Shown here: positions 30,290-39,121 of the stretch, piece after piece
Layout: each line of letters opens with the position of its first letter
Numbering within the stretch: the stretch's first letter is position 1
NCBI RefSeq assembly: GCF_000015725.1
Contig: NC_008825.1
Coordinates: 2,728,001-2,792,000 of the forward strand
DNA: 64,000 nucleotides
Reading direction: 5' to 3'
Source of the DNA: Methylibium petroleiphilum PM1
GTDB taxonomy: Bacteria > Pseudomonadota > Gammaproteobacteria > Burkholderiales > Burkholderiaceae_C
Translations under genes and position numbers: made by a program
Notes under the pieces: generated by a model
The model's database searches: none
Seen by the model: only the letters and a program-made list of their open reading frames with translations
Told to the model about the DNA's origin: nothing

Positions 30290-31351
30290 TCAGCCGCTGC
30301 CCCGACACCGCAGCGCCCAGTCGCGCGCGGCGGCACGCAAGGCCGGCGCCAAGCGGGGATCGCTCATGCGGTGACCGGCCTCCGGCACCTCGTTCGACAA
30401 GGCGCCTGGCAGCGCCGCCGCGAGCGCCCGGGCCACGGCCGGGTCGCAGGTGGCATCGGCCGCCCCCCAGACCACGCTGACCGGCACACCGCTGTTCAGC
30501 GCCGGCACACCGGCCGCACCGGCGGCTGCCGCCCCCCAGGACGCGGCGGCGTAGTGGGCGTGGACGCGCCACGAAGCCATCAGCTGCGGCGTCGCGGCCG
30601 GCAAGGCGGCGGGATCGCAGCGAGCGCCGCTGGCCGCGACCCCACCCGGCGCCGATTGCGCATCGTCGAACGCCGACCAGGCGCGGGCGATCCGCTCGTC
30701 GGCCTGCATTGCGCCAATGTGGAGCAACCCCGGCTCCGCCTGATACAGCGCGGCCACCGCCGTCGCGGCCGGTTCGCCCAGCCAGGCCTGGCCCTCGGCG
30801 CCCAGCCAGGGCCGCCACGGCGCGATGTAGCGCCGCGTCTCGGCGGCCGTGCCGAGGAAGGGGCTGCGCAGCAGCAGCCCGTGCAGCACCTCCGGCCAGC
30901 GCGCGGCATAGGCCAGCGCCACGCGCGCACCCCACGAGCCGCCGGCCACGGCCCAGCGCCGCAGGCCCAGGTGGCGGCGCAGGCGCTCCATGTCGTCGAG
31001 CAGCGCTCCCAGGTCGTTGCCGTCCGTCCGACCGGGCGGCTCGCTGCGCCCGCAACCGCGCTGGTCGATCGCGATCCAGCGCAGCGGCAGGCCGTCGAAC
31101 CAGCGCGTCGGCTCCAGGCGGCTGGCGCCGCCCGGGCCGCCGTGCACGATCAGCACCGGCAGCCCGGCCGGGTCGCCCCCCTCGCACCACCAGACGCGGT
31201 GTCCGTCCACGGGCGCCAGCCAGTCCCCGGCCGGCAGCGCCGCGGGGGCGAGGGTTTGCCCCGGATCGCCGTTGCTGCTCACAGGGTCAATGCGGGGTTG
31301 CGGCCCCCGTCGGGCCTGCGCGAACCTCCGACCGTCGATGGCGGCAACCAT
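30290..31351 (-). CDS. Alpha/beta hydrolase, prolyl iminopeptidase-like (S33)
   Basis: A 353-residue alpha/beta hydrolase of the prolyl aminopeptidase group. The oxyanion-hole motif is HGGPGG, the nucleophile elbow GGSWGA (Ser), the family stretch IDQRGCGRSEPPGRT, the acid region VSVVWGAADATCDP and the catalytic histidine in EAGHRMSD. Family members remove N-terminal proline from peptides, but many homologues act on other substrates. The ATG at 31351 gives about 30 residues before the fold; the GTG at 31282 is an alternative. The gene is divergent from pqqB. Confidence 0.8.
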   Translation of the reverse strand: MVAAIDGRRFAQARRGPQPRIDPVSSNGDPGQTLAPAALPAGDWLAPVDGHRVWWCEGGDPAGLPVLIVHGGPGGASRLEPTRWFDGLPLRWIAIDQRGCGRSEPPGRTDGNDLGALLDDMERLRRHLGLRRWAVAGGSWGARVALAYAARWPEVLHGLLLRSPFLGTAAETRRYIAPWRPWLGAEGQAWLGEPAATAVAALYQAEPGLLHIGAMQADERIARAWSAFDDAQSAPGGVAASGARCDPAALPAATPQLMASWRVHAHYAAASWGAAAAGAAGVPALNSGVPVSVVWGAADATCDPAVARALAAALPGALSNEVPEAGHRMSDPRLAPALRAAARDWALRCRGSG

Positions 31352-31521
31352 CGACCGCGTCGCCGTAACACGGACGCCCTGCGCGGCACACGCAAGGCCC
31401 CATCCGTCGCTCGGAAGAAAATCATGATCGACTGGCGTTGCCTTCGGGGCACGAGTAGCGTTCAGGGATGGGTTCGCAGTGTGCGCGATCCCGCGCTGGA
31501 CAGAACAAGACGAGGGGACCG

Positions 31522-31569
31522 ATGTTGTTGTTGAGCGAGCGGCGCGTCAGACGCCGGAGTGCGCCATGA
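31522..31569 (+). CDS. Possible 15-codon leader ORF in front of pqqB
   Basis: ATG at 31522 follows GAGGGGA, the only good ribosome-binding site in the 214 bp before pqqB. It encodes 15 residues ([15 protein letters not shown]), and its stop overlaps the pqqB ATG (ATGA). It lacks the Glu-x3-Tyr pair that PqqA needs, so it is not pqqA. It may be a leader for translational coupling, or chance. Confidence 0.3.
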   Translation: MLLLSERRVRRRSAP

Positions 31570-32498
31570 AGGTGCTGGTACTGGGCTCCGGCGCAGGCGG
31601 CGGCTGCCCGCAGTGGAACTGCAACTGCGCGATGTGTGCCGCCGCGCGCAACGGCTCGCGGCTGATCCGGCCGCGCACGCAGAGCTCCATCGCCATCTCC
31701 CCCGACGGCCAGCGCTGGGTGCTGCTGAACGCCTCGCCCGACATCGGCCAGCAGCTGCGCGTGCAGCCCGCGCTGCACCCGAAGCACGGCCTGCGTGATT
31801 CACCGATCAAGGCCGTGGTGCTGATGGATGCCCAGATCGACCACGCGACCGGCCTGCTCAGCCTGCGCGAGGGACCGCCCATCGAGCTGTACGTGACGCC
31901 CTGCGTGTTCGAAGACCTCACCACCGGCCTGCCCATCCTCACCGTGCTGGACCACTACTGTGGCGTGCACTGGCACATGCTGCCGGTGGCCGGCGAGCAG
32001 CGCGTGGCCGAGTTCAGCGTCGACGGCTTCGAGACGCTGCGCTTCCGCGCCGTCGCCATCCCGGGCAAGGCGCCGCCGTATTCGCCGCACCGCCACGATC
32101 CCAAGGTGGGCGACAACATCGCGCTCGAGGTCACCGACCGCATGACCGGCAAGCGGCTGTTCTACGCACCGGGCCTGGCCGACGTGGGCGACGTGGAGCT
32201 GCAGTGGATGCGCGACGCCGACTGCCTGCTGGTCGACGGCACCTTCTGGACCGAGGACGAGATGGTGCAGGCCGGCCTGGGCAGCAAGTTCGCCTCCGAC
32301 ATGGGCCACCTCCCGCAGAGCGGCTCGCCGCAACGCGGCGGCATGATGGACGCGCTCGACCGCACCGGCGCCCACCGCAAGCTGCTGATCCACATCAACA
32401 ACAGCAACCCCATCCTCGACGACTACGGCGCCGAACGCGCCGAACTGGCGCGTCGCGGGATCGAGGTGGCGCACGATGGCATGGAGATCGTTCTTTGA
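31566..32498 (+). CDS. pqqB: PQQ biosynthesis protein PqqB
   Basis: PqqB is an MBL-fold protein needed for PQQ formation; it has been linked to hydroxylation of the tyrosine ring of the processed PqqA peptide. It has 310 residues. Typical family stretches are [44 protein letters not shown] and the metal region [20 protein letters not shown]; the C-terminus has [11 protein letters not shown]. It is the first gene of pqqBCDE. The start codon overlaps the stop of a short leader ORF, and the stop overlaps the TTG start of pqqC. No pqqA is visible in the upstream 214 bp. Confidence 0.95.
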   Translation: MKVLVLGSGAGGGCPQWNCNCAMCAAARNGSRLIRPRTQSSIAISPDGQRWVLLNASPDIGQQLRVQPALHPKHGLRDSPIKAVVLMDAQIDHATGLLSLREGPPIELYVTPCVFEDLTTGLPILTVLDHYCGVHWHMLPVAGEQRVAEFSVDGFETLRFRAVAIPGKAPPYSPHRHDPKVGDNIALEVTDRMTGKRLFYAPGLADVGDVELQWMRDADCLLVDGTFWTEDEMVQAGLGSKFASDMGHLPQSGSPQRGGMMDALDRTGAHRKLLIHINNSNPILDDYGAERAELARRGIEVAHDGMEIVL

Positions 32499-33226
32499 GC
32501 GCCGACCTGCCCTGGTCTCCCGCAGAATTCGAGGCACGCCTGCGCGCCAAGGAGTCCGGGTACCACATCCACCACCCCTTCAACAAGCGGCTCAACAGCG
32601 GCGCGCTGCAGCCCTTCCAGGTGCGCGGCTGGGTGGCCAACCGCTTCTACTACCAGCAGGCGATCCCGATGAAGGACGCCGCGGTCATGGCCAACTGCGA
32701 GGACCGCGCCACGCGGCGCCGCTGGATCGAGCGCATGCTCGACCACGACGGCCATGGCGATCACGAGGGGCAGAACGCCGGCGGTATCGAGACCTGGACG
32801 CGCCTGGGCATGGCCGTGGGCCTGAGCCGCGAGGACCTCTGGTCGCACCGCCACGTTCAGCCGGGCGTGCGCTTCGCGGTCGATGCCTACGTGAACTTCG
32901 CGCGCCGCGCGCCCTGGCGCGAGGGCGTGATCTCCTCGCTGACCGAGATGTTCGCGCCCAAGATCCACGCCGACCGGCTGGCCGGCTGGCCCAGCATGTA
33001 CCCGTGGATCGCCGCCGAGGGCCTGGCCTATTTCCGCAGCCGCATCCCGCTGGCGCAGCGCGACGTGGAGCACGGCCTGGAGGTCGCCATCGCGTTCGGC
33101 GACACCCGCGCGAAGCAGGAGCGCGCGATCGAGATCCTGCAGTTCAAGCTCGACGTGCTGTGGTCGCTGCTCGACGCCGTGGAGCGCGCCTACCCCGACG
33201 ACCTGCCCGAGGAGCGCCGACCGTGA
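32495..33226 (+). CDS. pqqC: Pyrroloquinoline-quinone synthase
   Basis: PqqC catalyses the final oxygen-dependent ring closure and eight-electron oxidation giving PQQ. A TTG at 32495 overlaps the pqqB stop (TTGA) and gives 243 residues, the family length. Signature stretches: [60 protein letters not shown], and [15 protein letters not shown]. The helical-bundle C-terminal segment [18 protein letters not shown] is complete. It overlaps pqqD by four bases. Confidence 0.94.
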   Translation: MSADLPWSPAEFEARLRAKESGYHIHHPFNKRLNSGALQPFQVRGWVANRFYYQQAIPMKDAAVMANCEDRATRRRWIERMLDHDGHGDHEGQNAGGIETWTRLGMAVGLSREDLWSHRHVQPGVRFAVDAYVNFARRAPWREGVISSLTEMFAPKIHADRLAGWPSMYPWIAAEGLAYFRSRIPLAQRDVEHGLEVAIAFGDTRAKQERAIEILQFKLDVLWSLLDAVERAYPDDLPEERRP

Positions 33227-33492
33227 GTGCTGTGGCCGACACCGCCCGCCCGCGCCTCGCGCCGATGTTCCGCCTGCAGTTCGAGCCGGCGCAGGACTGC
33301 TGGGTGCTGCTCTACCCCGAAGGCCTGGTCAAGCTCAACGGCCCGGCCAGCGAGATCCTCAAGCGCTGCGACGGCCAGGCGAGCGTGCTCGACATCACCG
33401 CCGATCTGGAGCGCAGCTTCAGCACCGAGGGGCTGCGCGGCGACGTCGAGGATTTCCTGCGCCACGCCTACGAACAACACTGGATCGTCTAG
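33223..33492 (+). CDS. pqqD: PqqA-binding chaperone PqqD
   Basis: PqqD binds the PqqA precursor peptide and presents it to the radical SAM enzyme PqqE. It has 89 residues starting at a GTG that overlaps the pqqC stop (GTGA). Characteristic stretches are [23 protein letters not shown] and the winged-helix segment [16 protein letters not shown]. It is separate from pqqE, six bases upstream of it, not fused as in some genomes. Confidence 0.93.
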   Translation: MSAVADTARPRLAPMFRLQFEPAQDCWVLLYPEGLVKLNGPASEILKRCDGQASVLDITADLERSFSTEGLRGDVEDFLRHAYEQHWIV

Positions 33493-33498
33493 GCCCGC

Positions 33499-34743
33499 AT
33501 GAGCCACGCCGCCGCCCCCGCCGCTTCGCCCGCCACCCCGCAGCCCCCCGGCGCGCCGATGTGGCTGCTCGCGGAGCTCACCTACAAGTGCCCGCTGCAC
33601 TGCGTGTTCTGCTCCAACCCCACGAACTACGCCGACCACCTGGGCGAGATCGGCACCGAGGACTGGAAGCGCGTGTTCCGCGAGGCGCGGCAGATGGGCG
33701 CGGTGCAGCTCGGCTTCTCGGGCGGCGAGCCGCTGCTGCGCGACGACCTGGAAGAGCTGGTGGCCGAAGCGCGCCAGCTCGGCTACTACACCAACCTCAT
33801 CACCTCGGGCATCGGCCTCACCGAAAAGCGCGCCCGCGCGCTGAAGGACGCCGGGCTCGACCACATCCAGCTCAGCTTCCAGGACTCCACCAAGGAGCTG
33901 AACGACTTCCTGTCGTCCACCCGCACCTTCGACCACAAGAACAAGGTGGCCGCGATCATCAAGTCGCTCGGCTACCCGATGGTGCTGAACTGCGTGATGC
34001 ACCGCTACAACCTGCCGCACGTGGGCCGCATCATAGAGATGGCCGAGGCCATGGGCGCCGACTACCTGGAGCTGGCCAACACCCAGTACTACGGCTGGGC
34101 CTGGCTCAACCGCGCGGCGCTGATGCCCACGCCCGACGAACTGCGCGCGGCCGAGGCCATCGTCGACAGCCACCGCGAGCGGCTGGCCGGCCGCACCAAG
34201 ATCCTGTGGGTCTCGCCCGACTACGTGGACGCCAAGCCCAAGCCCTGCATGGCCGGCTGGGGCGCGGTGTTCATGGTCATCGCGCCCGACGGCACAGCCC
34301 TGCCCTGCCACAGCGCGCGCATGCTGCCGGGCTTCGACTTTCCCAAGGTCACCGAGCACAGCATCGCCGGCATCTGGCGCGACAGCGACGCCTTCAACCG
34401 CTACCGCGGCACGGCGTGGATGAGCGACACCTGCCTGAGCTGCGACCAGCACCCGGTCGACCACGGCGGCTGCCGCTGCCAGGCCTTCCTGGTCTCCGGC
34501 GACGCGGCGGCCACCGACCCGGTCTGCCCCAAGAGCCCCGACCGCCCGCTGATCGACGCCGCGCTGCAGGCCGCCGTCGAGCAGGCCGAGGCCGCGCCCG
34601 CGACCCAGCCGCTGCGCTTCGTGCCCGGTGCGGCGCGCAGCGGCAACCTCTGGTACCGCACCGACGCGAACTCGCGCACGCTGTCCGACGACGGGCACGG
34701 CCCGCAGCACGACACCGCGCCCGCCGCCGCCGAGACGCGGTGA
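33499..34743 (+). CDS. pqqE: PqqA peptide cyclase, radical SAM enzyme
   Basis: PqqE forms the carbon-carbon bond between Glu and Tyr of PqqA, the first step of PQQ synthesis. It has 414 residues. The radical SAM cluster motif is CPLHCVFC (Cys31, Cys35, Cys38), followed by GFSGGEPLLRDDL. The C-terminal SPASM auxiliary-cluster cysteines occur in KPKPCMAGWG, LPCHSARML, and CLSCDQHPVDHGGCRCQAF. An extended tail (about residues 350-414) rich in Ala and charged residues is longer than usual. The substrate gene pqqA is not next to it. Confidence 0.95.
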   Translation: MSHAAAPAASPATPQPPGAPMWLLAELTYKCPLHCVFCSNPTNYADHLGEIGTEDWKRVFREARQMGAVQLGFSGGEPLLRDDLEELVAEARQLGYYTNLITSGIGLTEKRARALKDAGLDHIQLSFQDSTKELNDFLSSTRTFDHKNKVAAIIKSLGYPMVLNCVMHRYNLPHVGRIIEMAEAMGADYLELANTQYYGWAWLNRAALMPTPDELRAAEAIVDSHRERLAGRTKILWVSPDYVDAKPKPCMAGWGAVFMVIAPDGTALPCHSARMLPGFDFPKVTEHSIAGIWRDSDAFNRYRGTAWMSDTCLSCDQHPVDHGGCRCQAFLVSGDAAATDPVCPKSPDRPLIDAALQAAVEQAEAAPATQPLRFVPGAARSGNLWYRTDANSRTLSDDGHGPQHDTAPAAAETR

Positions 34744-34783
34744 TGCGCCGCCCCGGCCTCGCCCACCGCGAGATCGGCCCGCG

Positions 34784-35533
34784 ATGCTGAGCGTCGCCGG
34801 CCTCACCCAGCGCTACGGCGAGCGCGCAGCGCTGCAGTCGCTGAGCCTCGCGCTGCGCCCCGGCGAATTCACCGCGCTGCTCGGCCCCAACGGCGCCGGC
34901 AAGTCCACGCTGTTCCAGGTGCTGACCGGCCTGTTCGCGGCCGACGAGGGCGAGGTCGAGGTGGCCGGCCACTCGCTGCGCCACGCCGCGCCGGCCGCGC
35001 TGCGCCACATCGGCGTGGTGTTCCAGCAGATCTCGCTCGACCTGGACCTGAGCGTGCGCCGCAACCTGCTGTTCCACGCCGACCTGCACGGCCTGCCGCG
35101 CGCACTGGCCCGCGAGCGCATCGCCGCCGACAGCGCGCGCCTCGGCATCGCCGCGGCCGACCTGGACCGCAAGGCGCGCGAACTGTCGGGCGGCAACCGC
35201 CGCAAGGTCGAGCTGGTGCGCGCCGGCCTGCACCGCCCGGCCGTGCTGCTGATGGACGAGGCCACCGTGGGCCTGGACCCCCAGTCGCGCCGTGACCTGC
35301 TGGCTGCGCTGCGCGAGGACGTGCGCACGCGCAGCGTCTGCGTGCTGTGGGCCACCCACTGGGTCGAGGAGGCCGAGCCGGCCGACCGCGTGCTGGTGCT
35401 GCACCAGGGCCGGCTGCTGGCCGACGGCACGCCGGCCGACGTGACGGCGGCGCTCGGCGGCGCCACGCTGGAGCAGGGTTTCATCGCGCGCACCAGCGGC
35501 CCTGGCGGCGGCGCGCAGCGGGAGGCCGCATGA
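34784..35533 (+). CDS. ABC transporter ATP-binding protein, PQQ-alcohol dehydrogenase type
   Basis: A 249-residue ABC ATPase. Walker A GPNGAGKST is at residues 34-42, signature LSGGNRRKVELV, Walker B LLMDEATVGLDP, then an H-loop in WATHWVEEAEPADRVLV. This matches the ATPase family found beside PQQ-dependent alcohol dehydrogenase genes (for example the ped cluster of Pseudomonas). It follows pqqE by 40 bp, and the permease gene overlaps its end by four bases. The transported substrate is unknown. Confidence 0.85.
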   Translation: MLSVAGLTQRYGERAALQSLSLALRPGEFTALLGPNGAGKSTLFQVLTGLFAADEGEVEVAGHSLRHAAPAALRHIGVVFQQISLDLDLSVRRNLLFHADLHGLPRALARERIAADSARLGIAAADLDRKARELSGGNRRKVELVRAGLHRPAVLLMDEATVGLDPQSRRDLLAALREDVRTRSVCVLWATHWVEEAEPADRVLVLHQGRLLADGTPADVTAALGGATLEQGFIARTSGPGGGAQREAA

Positions 35534-36357
35534 GCGGCAAGCCGGCCGTAGCGCGCCGCGGCGCGGCGCACGCGCTGCAGGCCCTGCGCGCCGTGGTGCT
35601 GCGCGAGCTGTTGAAGTTCTCGCAGCAGACCGGCCGACTGCTGTCGGCGCTGGTGCGGCCGCTGCTGTGGCTGGCGGTGTTCGCGGCCGGCTTCCGTCGC
35701 GTGGCCGACGCCTCGCTGCAGCAGCCCTACGACGTGTACATCGTGCCCGGCCTGGTGGGCATGGTGCTGCTGTTCAACGGCATGCAGTCCTCGCTGTCGA
35801 TGGTGTACGACCGCGAGATGGGCCTGATGCGCCTGCTGCTCACCGCGCCGCTGCCGCGGCCCTGGCTGCTGTTCTGCAAGCTGTGCGCCACCGCGCTGCT
35901 GTCGGCGCTGCAGGCGCTGGCCTTCGTGGCGCTGGCGCTGCTGATCGGCACCGCGCTGCCGGGCGACTGGGCGCACGGCCTGCATGCGCTGCTCGCGCTG
36001 CTGGCCGCGGCGCTGATGCTGGGCGCGCTGGGCCTGCTGCTGTCGGTGCACATCAAGCAGCTGGAGAACTTTGCCGGCACCATGAACTTCGTGATCTTCC
36101 CGATGTACTTCCTCTCCACTGCGCTCTATCCGCTGCAGCAGCTGCAGGCCTCGGGCGCGCAGTGGATCTACCAGGTGGCGCGGCTCAACCCGTTCACGCA
36201 CGCGGTGGAGTGGATGCGCCTGGCGCTCTACGGCCAGGACCCGGGCAATGCGCCCTGGGTGGTGCTCGGCTGCCTGGCGCTGTTCTTCACGCTGGCGTGC
36301 TGGGGCTACGACCCGCAGCGCGGCTTCGGGCAGCTCGCCAAGCGCGGCGGCGGCTGA
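35530..36357 (+). CDS. ABC-2 type permease, PedC-like
   Basis: A 275-residue permease with about six hydrophobic segments, of the ABC-2 (NodJ/DrrB-like) type. Conserved stretches are VLRELLKFSQQTGRLLSALVRPLLWL and NFVIFPMYFLSTALYPL...LNPFTHAVEWMRLALYG. It matches the permease partner of the PQQ-associated ABC ATPase (PedC-like). The ATG at 35530 overlaps the ATPase stop. Together the pair probably exports a compound that supports periplasmic quinoprotein dehydrogenases, but the substrate is not known. Confidence 0.85.
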   Translation: MSGKPAVARRGAAHALQALRAVVLRELLKFSQQTGRLLSALVRPLLWLAVFAAGFRRVADASLQQPYDVYIVPGLVGMVLLFNGMQSSLSMVYDREMGLMRLLLTAPLPRPWLLFCKLCATALLSALQALAFVALALLIGTALPGDWAHGLHALLALLAAALMLGALGLLLSVHIKQLENFAGTMNFVIFPMYFLSTALYPLQQLQASGAQWIYQVARLNPFTHAVEWMRLALYGQDPGNAPWVVLGCLALFFTLACWGYDPQRGFGQLAKRGGG

Positions 36358-36489
36358 GACGGCCTTCCTCGCACAGCGGGCAAACTGCCCTGCACGGGAG
36401 CGCGGCGGCTGACTAAGATCGCGGCGAACCGACCCACCGCTCCGGCCTGCCGCCGGCGGCCGGGCCCCGCCAACGATTCGGAGACTCCC

Positions 36490-36534
36490 ATGCGATCCAC
36501 GCTCACCCGGACCCCGCGGGCCCACGGCGCATGA
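36490..36534 (+). CDS. Possible 14-residue leader ORF
   Basis: The only good ribosome-binding site before the ExbB-like gene, GGAGA at 36479-36483, is set for an ATG at 36490. This encodes MRSTLTRTPRAHGA and stops in an ATGA overlap with the ATG at 36531. It may serve as a translational-coupling leader; chance cannot be excluded. Confidence 0.25.
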   Translation: MRSTLTRTPRAHGA

Positions 36535-37250
36535 CGGCCGCCACCAGCGGCAACAAGCGCCGCATCGGCGGCGCGCCGCGCGCCAGCGGCCTGCCCGAAC
36601 CGATCTGGCTCGAATGGGTGGCGCTGATCGGCCTGCTGGGCTTCGGTACCTGGCTGCTCGGCGTGCGCGGCGTGTGGGGCCTGCTGCTGAACTCCGACCC
36701 CACCGGCCTCACGCTGGTGATCATCGTGATCTTCGTCGCCGCGTCGTTCTGGGCCGGCCAGCGCGCCCGCGAACTGCAGCAGCAGCGCGCCGCGCTGCAC
36801 CACGCCATCGCCAGCGGCCGACGCGACGGCGACAGCTGGGCCGCCGCCTACTGGGCCGCGCTGGCGCAGCGCCCCACCGACGCCGACGCCCCGCTCGACA
36901 TGCTGATGGAGCAGACCCACGGGCCGCACGCCACCGCGTGGTGGGTCAACGGCATCCAGCTCAAGCTCGGGCTGCTGGGCAAGGTGATCGGCTTCTCCAT
37001 CCTGGCGATCCAGATCGGCCACACCGAGAGCTTCGACGCCACGCAGTCGCAGGCGCTGCTGAAGAGCCTGACCTCCGGCCTGGGCATCGCGCTGCTGACC
37101 ACCATGGTGGGCCTGGTGGGCAACATCCTGCTCGGCCTGCAGCTCACCCGCCTGGACCGCTACGCCGACGCGCTGGTGGCCGACACCCAGCGCCACGGCC
37201 TCGCCCACGGCGCCGGGCGTGAAAAGACCGCGGCCGAGCCGACTGCATGA
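36531..37250 (+). CDS. MotA/TolQ/ExbB-type proton-channel-like protein
   Basis: A 239-residue membrane protein. Two hydrophobic segments lie at about residues 30-46 and 57-74, a soluble loop follows (75-140), then two further segments (about 140-160 and 175-205). The third and fourth carry the ExbB/TolQ-like pattern KVIGFSILAIQIG...LLKSLTSGLGIALLTTMVGLVGNILLGLQL. The next gene looks like its ExbD/TolR partner (overlapping start). I read the pair as a proton-driven energy transducer of unknown target. No TonB or Ton box gene is adjacent. Context: first of four uncharacterised envelope genes. Confidence 0.7.
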   Translation: MTAATSGNKRRIGGAPRASGLPEPIWLEWVALIGLLGFGTWLLGVRGVWGLLLNSDPTGLTLVIIVIFVAASFWAGQRARELQQQRAALHHAIASGRRDGDSWAAAYWAALAQRPTDADAPLDMLMEQTHGPHATAWWVNGIQLKLGLLGKVIGFSILAIQIGHTESFDATQSQALLKSLTSGLGIALLTTMVGLVGNILLGLQLTRLDRYADALVADTQRHGLAHGAGREKTAAEPTA

Positions 37251-37852
37251 GCCGCAAGCGCCGTTCGCGCGAGGTCGAGGTCGACCCGTTCTACGACATG
37301 TTGTTCAACATGCTGATCGCCTTCGTCTTCTGCTTCATCATCGCGCTGCTGGCGATGAACCCGAAGGCGCTGAAGGCCGGCGACATCCCGGCCAAGGCCG
37401 AGTTCATCATCACCGTGAGCTGGCCCGACAACAACCCGAACGACCTGGACACCTGGGTGCAGGACCCGTCGGGTGAGCTGGTGTGGTTCCGCGCCCGCGA
37501 GGCCGGGCTGATGCACCTGGACCGCGACGACCGCGGGCTGGCCAACGACACCATCGTGGTCAACGGCAAGCAGATCGTGAACCCGCTGAACCAGGAAGTG
37601 GTCACGCTGCGCGGCATTGCGCCCGGCGAGTACACGGTGAACATCCAGTACTACGAAACCAAGAACGGCGAGCCGGTGGAGGCCACCGTGTCGCTGGTGA
37701 AGGTGAACCCGCGCGCCGAGGTCGTGTACTACGGCACCGCCACGCTCGCGCGCAAGGGCGACGAAGCCACCGCGCTGCGCTTCACCGTGCTGCCCGACGG
37801 AACCGTGAACAACATCAACACCCTGCCCAAGACCCTGGTGCAGCAAATCTGA
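37247..37852 (+). CDS. ExbD/TolR-like protein with periplasmic Ig-like domain
   Basis: A 201-residue protein. A basic N-terminus (MSRKRRSREVEVDPFYDMLFNMLIAFVFCFIIALLAM) gives one membrane helix with an acidic residue just before it, as in ExbD/TolR/MotB. The periplasmic part (about 50-200) is not the usual ExbD fold: it has WPDNNPNDLDTWVQDPSGELVWF and HLDRDDRG, similar in flavour to DUF2135/YfaP-like Ig domains, then GIAPGEYTVNIQYYE. It overlaps the ExbB-like gene by four bases. A protein with a proton-channel helix and a carbohydrate- or peptide-binding-like domain is unusual and supports a new energised envelope system. Confidence 0.6.
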   Translation: MSRKRRSREVEVDPFYDMLFNMLIAFVFCFIIALLAMNPKALKAGDIPAKAEFIITVSWPDNNPNDLDTWVQDPSGELVWFRAREAGLMHLDRDDRGLANDTIVVNGKQIVNPLNQEVVTLRGIAPGEYTVNIQYYETKNGEPVEATVSLVKVNPRAEVVYYGTATLARKGDEATALRFTVLPDGTVNNINTLPKTLVQQI

Positions 37853-37864
37853 GCCGGCCCCGCC

Positions 37865-38359
37865 ATGACACTCTCCATTGCCATCACCTACGCCGCGCTG
37901 CTGGCCCTGACCGCGCTGGCCCTGCTGTACTCGCGCTGGCCCGCGTGGCTGAAAGGCCTGCTGGTGGCCGGCGTGACGGTGCTCTACTTCCACGGCGCCG
38001 CGGTGCTGCAGGCGGTGTGGGGCCTGCCGGCCGACGAGGCGCTGCCACCGCGCTTCATCCTGCTGGCCGCCGTGATCGACGAACCCAGCGCCTCGCACCC
38101 CGGCGCGCTGTACGTGTGGGTGAACCGCATCGAGGACGGCAAGCCCGCGCTCGAGCCGCGCGCCTACAAGCTGCCCTATGCCAAGGACCTGCACGCGCTG
38201 CTCAACGAAGGCATGAAGAAGGCCCGCCAGGGCGTGAGCCAGCTCGGCACCGCCGAGCCCAAGGCCGGCCGCAAGGGCCTGGCCTGGCTGCGCCCCGGGC
38301 GCGACGAGCAGAACGTGAAGATCCGCGACCTGCCCAAGCCGCAGCTGCCGGAGAAATAA
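37865..38359 (+). CDS. Hypothetical membrane protein of the ExbB/ExbD-like cluster
   Basis: A 164-residue protein with two N-terminal hydrophobic segments (about residues 1-20 and 28-45). A soluble part follows with LPPRFILLAAVIDEPSASHPGALYVWVNRIEDGKPALEPRAYKLPYAKDLH, then a Lys/Arg-rich tail ending KIRDLPKPQLPEK. It is 12 bp after the ExbD-like gene and 3 bp before the lipoprotein gene, so the four are one operon. I do not recognise the family. Confidence 0.6.
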   Translation: MTLSIAITYAALLALTALALLYSRWPAWLKGLLVAGVTVLYFHGAAVLQAVWGLPADEALPPRFILLAAVIDEPSASHPGALYVWVNRIEDGKPALEPRAYKLPYAKDLHALLNEGMKKARQGVSQLGTAEPKAGRKGLAWLRPGRDEQNVKIRDLPKPQLPEK

Positions 38360-38362
38360 GCC

Positions 38363-39121
38363 ATGAGCACAAGCATGACGATGCGCCGCGCTCTGGCCGC
38401 ACCCGGCCTGCTGTGCGCCGTGGCCGCGCTGCTGGTGACGGCCGGCTGCGGCCAGCCGCCCGCCGCGGCCCAGCTGTTCCCGCTGGAACCCGGCCGCTCC
38501 TGGGTCTACCGCACCGTCACCGAACTGGAAGACAACACGCGCGACGAAGAGACGATCACGCTGCGCACGCTGGGCAAGGACACGCTCACCGTGGAGCAGG
38601 CCGCCGAGCCCGGCCCGGCCTGGCACCGCCACAGCGACGGCGGCGCCGACTACTGGCTGCGCGCCGACGACACCGGCATCTACCGCGTGGCCAGCAAGAG
38701 CGAGCTCGACGCCGAGCCGCAGCCCGACGCCACGCGCCGTTACGTGCTGAAGGCGCCCTACACCGTGGGCACGCAGTGGCAGACCGACACCGCGCCCTAC
38801 CTGCTGATGGAGAACACCAATTTCCCGCGCGAGACGCGCCACCGCCACCCGGCGGTGCCCATGCTGTTCAGCATCACCGCGGTGGACACTGCGGTGGAAG
38901 CCGACGGCCGCCGCTACACCGGCTGCACCCAGGTGCAAGGCAACGGCCAGATCCGCATCTTCTCCAGCTCGGTGGGCGGCTGGCGCGACGTGCCCATCGT
39001 GGCGCGCGAGTGGTACTGCCCCGGCGTGGGCCTGGTGCGGCTGGAGCGCGAGGAGTTGGTGGGGTCGAGCGGGTTGGTGTTCGGGGGAAAGCTCGTGATG
39101 GAGTTGGTGGAGGAGAGCTGA
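38363..39121 (+). CDS. Secreted lipoprotein of the ExbB/ExbD-like cluster
   Basis: A 252-residue protein with a lipoprotein signal ending VTAGC, preceded by a hydrophobic stretch. The mature part starts GQPPAAAQLFPLEPGRSWVYRTVTELEDN, a pattern seen in beta-rich periplasmic lipoproteins that begin with 'pL.pG..W.Y'. It contains several aromatic beta strands and three cysteines in the mature part. It is the last gene of the cluster; the accessory island begins after it. Function unknown. Confidence 0.65.
   Translation: MSTSMTMRRALAAPGLLCAVAALLVTAGCGQPPAAAQLFPLEPGRSWVYRTVTELEDNTRDEETITLRTLGKDTLTVEQAAEPGPAWHRHSDGGADYWLRADDTGIYRVASKSELDAEPQPDATRRYVLKAPYTVGTQWQTDTAPYLLMENTNFPRETRHRHPAVPMLFSITAVDTAVEADGRRYTGCTQVQGNGQIRIFSSSVGGWRDVPIVAREWYCPGVGLVRLEREELVGSSGLVFGGKLVMELVEES

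Noticed and set aside
31424-31534. A 36-codon ORF before pqqB as a possible pqqA
   Set aside because: It contains no Glu-x3-Tyr motif and no PqqA-like core, and does not end near pqqB.
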